In this document: positions 58,984-64,000 of the stretch, piece after piece
Layout: every line of letters starts with the position of its first letter
Numbering within the stretch: position 1 is the stretch's first letter
Source: JAOUEA01 sp963825635
GTDB lineage: Bacteria; Actinomycetota; UBA4738; HRBIN12
Length of the DNA: 64,000 bases
Direction of reading: 5' to 3'
NCBI GenBank assembly: GCA_963825635.1
Contig: CAWGTU010000001.1
Span: forward strand, 682,001-746,000
Made by a program: the position numbers and the translations under genes
Notes under the pieces: model-generated
Database searches by the model: none
What the model saw: only the letters and a program-made list of their open reading frames with translations
Told to the model about the DNA's origin: nothing

Positions 58984-59918
58984 CGTGCTGCGACCTTCGG
59001 CTCGTCGCCCGGGGCCGTGGACAGCCAGTTCGGGAGATCGTCGTAGCCGAGGCGCAGGAGCCGTCGCGCGAGCGCCTCGTTCCCCGGGGTGAAGAGCTCC
59101 TCGAGTGATCGCCGCGTCTCGGGGGCCATGCGTTCGGGTTCTGCCCGCCGGTTCACCGCGTAGTACGCCCTGCGCAGCGGGTCTTTCAGCCGGCGGCGCC
59201 CCCCGAGAAGGCGTTCGTCGTTGGCGGCGAGGGCGATCCGCTGCAGCATGGCGCTCCTCACCGGTACGGTCCGGTTCTCCACGCTGTAGGTGATGGCGTC
59301 GGCCGCATCCTGATCGATCTCGAGCCACGCGCAGAGCGATCGCACGGTGTCGGCGGGCTCGGCGGTCATGTGCTCGAAGAAGACCACGCGGAAGCCGTCA
59401 CCGAAGGCACGCAGCCACGGGTCGAGATGCTCGTCGTAGAAGCCTCCCTGGATCGTCCAGAAGAGCCGGTTCTCGGCCGAGTAGGGCTCCCGTCGGGCGC
59501 GGACCGCCTCACATGCCTCGACGTAGGCCTCGAACGTCATGTCCGCAGGCAGGTCGGCGAGACGCGAGCGCATGAACCGGAAGGTGGACCACAGCCGATC
59601 GATCGGGTCGCGGAGCAGGACCATCACGCGCACGTCGGGCAGGGTCTCGAGCATCGCTGAGGCCACCACGTTCCCACCGTGGAAGTACTGAGGACTCGCC
59701 TCAAGGCGATGGCGTTCGCCGCCGCATCGGGTGAAGTGCGCCGCATAGTTCTCGATCGGGTCGAGCGTGCCATCACCTTCGGTCAGGGTCGTGAAGTAGC
59801 GGATCTCTTTGACGTCGCTTCCGCATACGTCCGGGTGCTGGGAGAGGTACCAGAACAACGAGGTCGTCCCGGCCTTGCCGACCCCGGCGATCACGGCGGT
59901 GGGCAGGGGAAGGCTCAT
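58980..59918 (-). CDS. Sulfotransferase family protein (3 of 5), N-sulfotransferase-like
   Basis: A 312-residue sulfotransferase. AVIAGVGKAGTTSLFWYLS with HPDVCGSDVKEIRYF is the PAPS loop pattern of the heparan-sulfate N-deacetylase/sulfotransferase branch (KxGTTSL..LxxHP..KE..FF), and VRVMVLLRDPIDRLWSTFRF carries the 3'-phosphate Arg and Ser. That subfamily sulfates amino or hydroxyl groups of glycans. It overlaps both neighbours by 4 bp, forming a three-gene minus-strand operon with the sulfotransferase at 59915 and the propeller at 57922. Confidence 0.88.
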   Translation of the reverse strand: MSLPLPTAVIAGVGKAGTTSLFWYLSQHPDVCGSDVKEIRYFTTLTEGDGTLDPIENYAAHFTRCGGERHRLEASPQYFHGGNVVASAMLETLPDVRVMVLLRDPIDRLWSTFRFMRSRLADLPADMTFEAYVEACEAVRARREPYSAENRLFWTIQGGFYDEHLDPWLRAFGDGFRVVFFEHMTAEPADTVRSLCAWLEIDQDAADAITYSVENRTVPVRSAMLQRIALAANDERLLGGRRRLKDPLRRAYYAVNRRAEPERMAPETRRSLEELFTPGNEALARRLLRLGYDDLPNWLSTAPGDEPKVAAR

Positions 59919-60901
59919 GGCGTGCCGTGCAGCGGGCCGTCGAGGCGGTAGCCGTAGCGGCGAAGGAGGGGCCGGGTGAGCGTGGTCACCATCCTGCGAT
60001 CCGACGCGGGCAGGGAATCGACCCATTCGAGATCCTCGCGCAGGGTGATGCGTCCCGAACGGAGTCGACCGCGGCTGCCGCTCGCGAGATGACCGGAGCC
60101 GAGATCCGCGTCCCTCCCGTGTAGGAACCCGAGGTCGTCGTCGGACGGCGTCTTGCCGAGCGCCCCGGCGACACGGCGCAGCTCGGGCGCCGGATCAGAG
60201 ACGAGGTCTTCGTACCGCACACGCACGACACGCACGCCCCTCCTCGTGAGGTGGTCGAACGACTCGTTCACCCAGTCCCACTTGACAGCGCTCTTCCACG
60301 GGGGGCGGCGCACCCGGTAGGCACCACGGCTGGGGTCACCCTGTCGTTCGACGAACTTCACCTGGGAGTAGGCGTACCCGCGGCTGTCGCGCACGTGGTG
60401 GGCGACGCGCACGTCGATGTCACGCATCTGCAGGGCCATCATGTAGACGTGCGCGGGGATCTTCATCGAGTCCACGATCACCCGGCCCCCCGAGAGCTCG
60501 TGGATCGCCGCATAGACGGGACGCATGTGATCCATGTAGCGCTCGAGGCGCGAGCGGTACAGAGGGGAGAGGCTCGGTCGTTGCAGCAGGGGAAGGGCGA
60601 ACGGGTGCTGCAACGGCAGGTGCTTCAACGACAATGAGTCGCGCAGTCGACCGACGGCGGCCCCGTCGACGTGATGCCATCCGCCGAAGGCGTGCTCGCC
60701 GACCTTCGTCCAGAACTCACACGCGGCGAAGGGTTGACCGCAGCTGCAGGTGATGTTCTCGACGAGGCCCTTGTCCCATACTCGACCGATCTCACCCGCG
60801 GCGAAGAATCCGGGGACCTCACCCAGTAGGCGCGTGAGGACCGTGGAGCCGCTCTGGCCGGTTGCGGCCACGCAGAGGACGTCGATTCGAGGATCGTTCA
60901 C
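59915..60901 (-). CDS. Sulfotransferase family protein (4 of 5)
   Basis: A 328-residue P-loop protein. VLCVAATGQSGSTVLTRLLG is the PAPS loop and VAHHVRDSRGYAYSQVKF the 3'-phosphate region. A four-Cys stretch (CSCGQPFAAC, then EFW) near residue 55, seen in this sulfotransferase subgroup, may bind metal or form a structural turn. First gene of a three-gene operon. The GTG start at 60901 has only a distant GGAG, so the exact start is less sure. Confidence 0.8.
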   Translation of the reverse strand: MNDPRIDVLCVAATGQSGSTVLTRLLGEVPGFFAAGEIGRVWDKGLVENITCSCGQPFAACEFWTKVGEHAFGGWHHVDGAAVGRLRDSLSLKHLPLQHPFALPLLQRPSLSPLYRSRLERYMDHMRPVYAAIHELSGGRVIVDSMKIPAHVYMMALQMRDIDVRVAHHVRDSRGYAYSQVKFVERQGDPSRGAYRVRRPPWKSAVKWDWVNESFDHLTRRGVRVVRVRYEDLVSDPAPELRRVAGALGKTPSDDDLGFLHGRDADLGSGHLASGSRGRLRSGRITLREDLEWVDSLPASDRRMVTTLTRPLLRRYGYRLDGPLHGTP

Positions 60902-61084
60902 AGAGGGAGCATCTCCGGTCGGGTCGGGTGGGAGACTCCGAGGATACCGACGTCAGGCCGGGTGAGCCTCGGCCGAAAGGCGACGCGGATACCGTCGAAC
61001 GGCAGCGTCATCGTGGACCATCGGTCCGGGGCGGCGCTGCTAGCATCCGTTCGGCGCGGTCCACACCCCCCGCGCGGAGCGCCG

Positions 61085-61935
61085 ATGTCGAGCACCGACC
61101 AGCCCACCGTGATCTTCCTGCACGTCGGCAAGACCGCGGGAGCGACGATGCGCCGAGCTCTCCGTCGGCAGTTCGGACGCGACGAGGTGTTGGAGGTTCG
61201 GGCGCCGAACGTGCCTCCGGGGCGCCTGCGCCGCGACGGCGCCGTCGCCTGGTTCGCCTCCCTCCCGGAAGCCGTCCGTGCCCATCCTCGCTTGATCATG
61301 GGGCACATGACGTACGGCCTCCACGAGTTCGTGCCCAGGCCGAGCGGTACGTCACCCTCCTCCGGGAGCCGGTCGCTCTGGTCCGCTCGCAGTACCACCA
61401 CGTCCGACGTCATGAAGGCCATCTGCTCCACGAGCGAGCGAAGGCCTATCCCGACCTCGGGTCCTACATCGAGAGCGGTCTCTCGCTCGAGATGGACAAC
61501 TCGCAGACGAGGGCGTTCGCCGGCGACACGACCACACCCTTCGGAGGGTGTTCGCCGACGATGCTCGAACGGGCGAAGGCACACCTGGAGGGGTTCGCGG
61601 TCGTCGGTCTCACCGAGCGCTTCGACGAGTCGATCGTCGCGATGATCAGGGCATTCGGCTGGCGACGCGTGCGCTACGTCACGACCAATGTCGACCCTCG
61701 TCGTTCCGAGCGCCCCCCCTTGGCCGACGCAGAGCTCGGGCTGGTGCGCGCGCACAACGTGTACGACATCGAGCTCTACGAGTGGGCGCGCGAGCGATTC
61801 CAGCGGAACGTGGTGACCGCGGAGGGGTTCGCCGAGGACCTGGATGCGTTCGTGGACAGCAACCGCCGCTACGGCCCGATCGGCAGGCTCGCCGCGATGC
61901 CGAGGTCCTCGGTGTCGCGCATCTGGTCCCGCTGA
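61085..61935 (+). CDS. Sulfotransferase family 2-like protein (5 of 5), one frameshift
   Basis: The start ATG at 61085 (CGGAG upstream) gives TVIFLHVGKTAGATMRRALR, the PAPS loop of the family-2 branch, and the frame holds to HEFVP near 61335. A one-base deletion is then needed to continue as AERYVTLLREPVALVRSQYHH, the 3'-phosphate-binding strand, and on to the TGA at 61935. Conservation on both sides favours a sequencing indel; a truncated gene is the alternative. Intact it would be about 283 residues, normal for the family. Confidence 0.78.
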
Positions 61936-64000
61936 TCAGGGTTCACCCTGGAGCGCCTCGTCGAGCTGCGCGGCGAGGGCCGCCGGATCGGTCACCGGGA
62001 GGCGACACGAGAAGCCCTCGCACACGTAGGCGGTCGTGACCCCGGCCTTCGAGGAACGCCCTCGCAACAAGGGGATCATCCGCTCGGGTTCGGCGTCGCC
62101 TGGTCGCGCGACGGCGAGCACCACGTTCGGGCGGAACCGTCGTACGTTCGCCTCGGACACCATCGCGATCGTGTCGATGCCGAGGGGGTCTCCGACGATC
62201 GCGACCTGGCGCCCGGGGCCGATCAGCCGGTCGAGGGCGCAGAGGGCATGGCCGAAGGCCGTGGGTGCGCGGTCGAAGGCGTCACCCACGGCCCGGAGCG
62301 CGGAGACGGCGTCGGCCTCCAGGTCGGCATCAGCGGTGAACGCCGCGAGCCGAAGCAGCAGATCGGCCGCGGCCGAGTTCCCGCTCGGGGTGGCGTTGTC
62401 GTAGAGCTCCTTCGGGCGAACGACCAGGGTCTCGGCGTCCGACCCGGTCTGGAAGAAGCCACCCCGCTCGGCGGTCGGCGAAGAGACGTCGCAGGTCGTC
62501 GGCGAGCTCCAGGGCACGCTCGAACCATGTGAGTTCGAACGTGGTCTCGTACAAGGTGAGGCAGGCCGACGCCATGAGGGCATGATCGTCGGCGAACCCC
62601 GGCCCTCCCGCGACCCCGTTGCGCCAGCTCCGCAGCAGCCGGCCGTCCGCCCCGCGGAGATGCTCCAGTACGAACGTCGCACCCCGCGTGGCCGCCGCCG
62701 CATACGCCGGCTCGCCGAGTGCGCGACCCGCCTCGGCGAGTGCGACGATCGCCATCCCGTTCCACGCGGCGAGGACCTTGTCGTCGGTGGCCGGCCTCAC
62801 ACGCCCCTCACGGGCCTCGAACAACACTCGCCGGGCGTCGTCGACCTCGGCGGACAGATCGACGGGGTCGAGATCGACGGTGGCTGTGCCCTCCGACCCG
62901 AGGTCCGGGTTCCACAGCACGTTCGTCGGCTCGTGTTCTCCGATCCAGTTGCCTTCGGGCGTCGCCCCGAACGCCCTCGCGAGCGGTTCGCCGACGAGCT
63001 CCACGAGCTCAGCCCACGACCACGTGAAGAACGCGCCCTCGACGCCCTCGGAGTCGGCATCCTGCGAGGAGTAGAAGCCCCCTTCGGGGTGCTGCATCTC
63101 GCGCAGCAGGTATTCGGCGGTCTCCGTCGCGACCGTCCGGTAGCGCTGAGCTCCGGTCACCTGCCACGCCCTCGTGTACAGCTGCAACAGCAGGGCGTTG
63201 TCGTAGAGCATCTTCTCGAAGTGGGGCACGTGCCACCGCTCGTCGGTCGAGTAGCGGGCGAAGCCACCCCCGAGCTGGTCGAATATCCCCCCGTCGGCCA
63301 TCCGGTCGAGCGTGATCGTGACCATGTCGAGGGCGCCGCCGACGCCTCGCACCGCCCGCCGCAGCAGGAACTCGAGCGTCATCGGCTGCGGGAACTTAGG
63401 GGCGCCACCGAACCCACCCCAGGTCGGATCGAACGCGTGCCGCATGCCGGCGAACGCGGCATCGACCAGTGTCTCGTCGAGCGGCCCCTCGGTCGTCGGC
63501 ACCGAGGCCGCCCTCGCGATCGCCTGGGTGACGCGTCGCCCCTGGCCGACGACCTCGGCGCGCCGATCGCGCCATGCCTCCGCGATGCCTCGCAGCAGAT
63601 CCGGGAACGCCGGCATCCCGTGTCGAGGCTCGGGTGGGAAGTAGGTGCCCGCGTAGAAGGGCTCGCCCGAGGGGGTGAGGAACGCGGACAGCGGCCAGCC
63701 GCCCCGGCCCGTCATCGCCTGGACGGCGTCCATGTAGATCGCGTCCAGGTCCGGTCGCTCCTCTCGGTCGACCTTGATCGAGACGAAGTGCTCGTTCATG
63801 AGCGCCGCCGTCGCGTCGTCCTCGAACGACTCGCGTTCCATCACGTGGCACCAATGGCATGCGGCGTACCCGATCGACAGGAAGATCGGCATGTCGTCGT
63901 TCGAGGCCTTCTCGAGCGCCTCGTCGCCCCACGGGTACCAGTCCACGGGGTTGTGCGCGTGTTGGAGCAGGTAGGGGCTGGACTCGCCCGCGAGTCGGTT
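61936..64000 (-). CDS. DUF255/YyaL thioredoxin-domain protein, 5' end outside window, one frameshift
   Basis: The gene enters from the right edge with LAGESSPYLLQHAHNPVDW, the invariant opening of this family, then IGYAACHWCHVMERESFED (thioredoxin-like CxxC) and an alpha/alpha-toroid body with FGGAPKFPQP and GGFYSSQDADSEG. The frame is open to near 62480, where one base must be gained or lost to continue as ERGGFFQTGSDAETLVVRPK and end at 61936. The family (SPATA20-like) is about 680 residues, and this gene is nearly complete. Function is unknown, with proposed links to redox or carbohydrate metabolism. Confidence 0.85.

Noticed and set aside
1..64000. CRISPR arrays, insertion sequences, prophage, tRNA or rRNA genes
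   Set aside because: No direct-repeat arrays with spacers, transposase-like proteins, phage proteins or cloverleaf/rRNA sequences were recognised.

Overview
The window is uniformly GC-rich, with many GTG starts (and one TTG), 4-bp ATGA/GTGA gene overlaps, and TANNNT -10 boxes sitting 6-9 nt before start codons (leaderless transcripts). With an MPT53-like thiol oxidoreductase, LacI regulators, a maltokinase-fold kinase, PPK2 and a split LigC/LigD-polymerase pair, this points to a deep-branching member of the Actinomycetota; the class cannot be fixed from the sequence alone. No rRNA, tRNA, CRISPR array, transposase or prophage gene was seen.

Layout. 1-18.2 kb: two LacI regulators (one cut by the window edge) bracket a Tat-exported DUF1501/DUF1800 pair; a lipid-modifying operon (FAD oxidoreductase, DUF1365, CFA-type methyltransferase) divergent from a ferritin-like fatty-acid desaturase; a secreted metalloprotease; a corrinoid protein with an MttB-family methyltransferase; a sugar kinase/SIS pair; an L,D-transpeptidase; and a class I aldolase. 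18.2-29.2 kb: housekeeping and stress genes (TypA, PPK2, class III cyclase, LigC, LigD polymerase, hemerythrin, a nucleotidyltransferase trio), plus a lipoprotein thioredoxin whose first active-site Cys codon is TGA followed by a SECIS-like hairpin, a probable selenoprotein. 29.2-37.2 kb: hydroxypyruvate reductase, PEP carboxylase, serine-glyoxylate aminotransferase, malyl-CoA lyase and both subunits of malate-CoA ligase, all on the minus strand. This is the diagnostic core of the serine cycle for C1 assimilation, unexpected in this type of organism. 37.2-43.1 kb: miscellaneous genes including a MarR regulator with a clear palindromic operator, a cation/proton antiporter and a secreted beta-propeller protein. 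43.1-61.9 kb: a polysaccharide locus with a chain-length/BY-kinase, O-antigen-ligase-like polymerase, flippase, two glycosyltransferases, five sulfotransferases, two metallophosphoesterases, secreted propellers and a Tat-exported glycosidase. The right edge cuts a DUF255/YyaL-type gene.

How the parts may work together (inference). The MttB/corrinoid pair could release methyl groups from a methylated amine into the folate pool, and the serine-cycle genes could assimilate the resulting C1 units with glyoxylate and bicarbonate into C4 acids and acetyl-CoA. The 43-62 kb locus looks built to make, export and sulfate an extracellular glycan.

Caution. Six otherwise conserved genes carry frameshifts (DUF1501, DUF1800, cyclase, malate-CoA ligase alpha, one sulfotransferase, YyaL). 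At least one is a homopolymer indel, so assembly error is as likely as gene decay. The in-frame TGA of the thioredoxin gene is a different kind of event (no indel) and is not explained this way.
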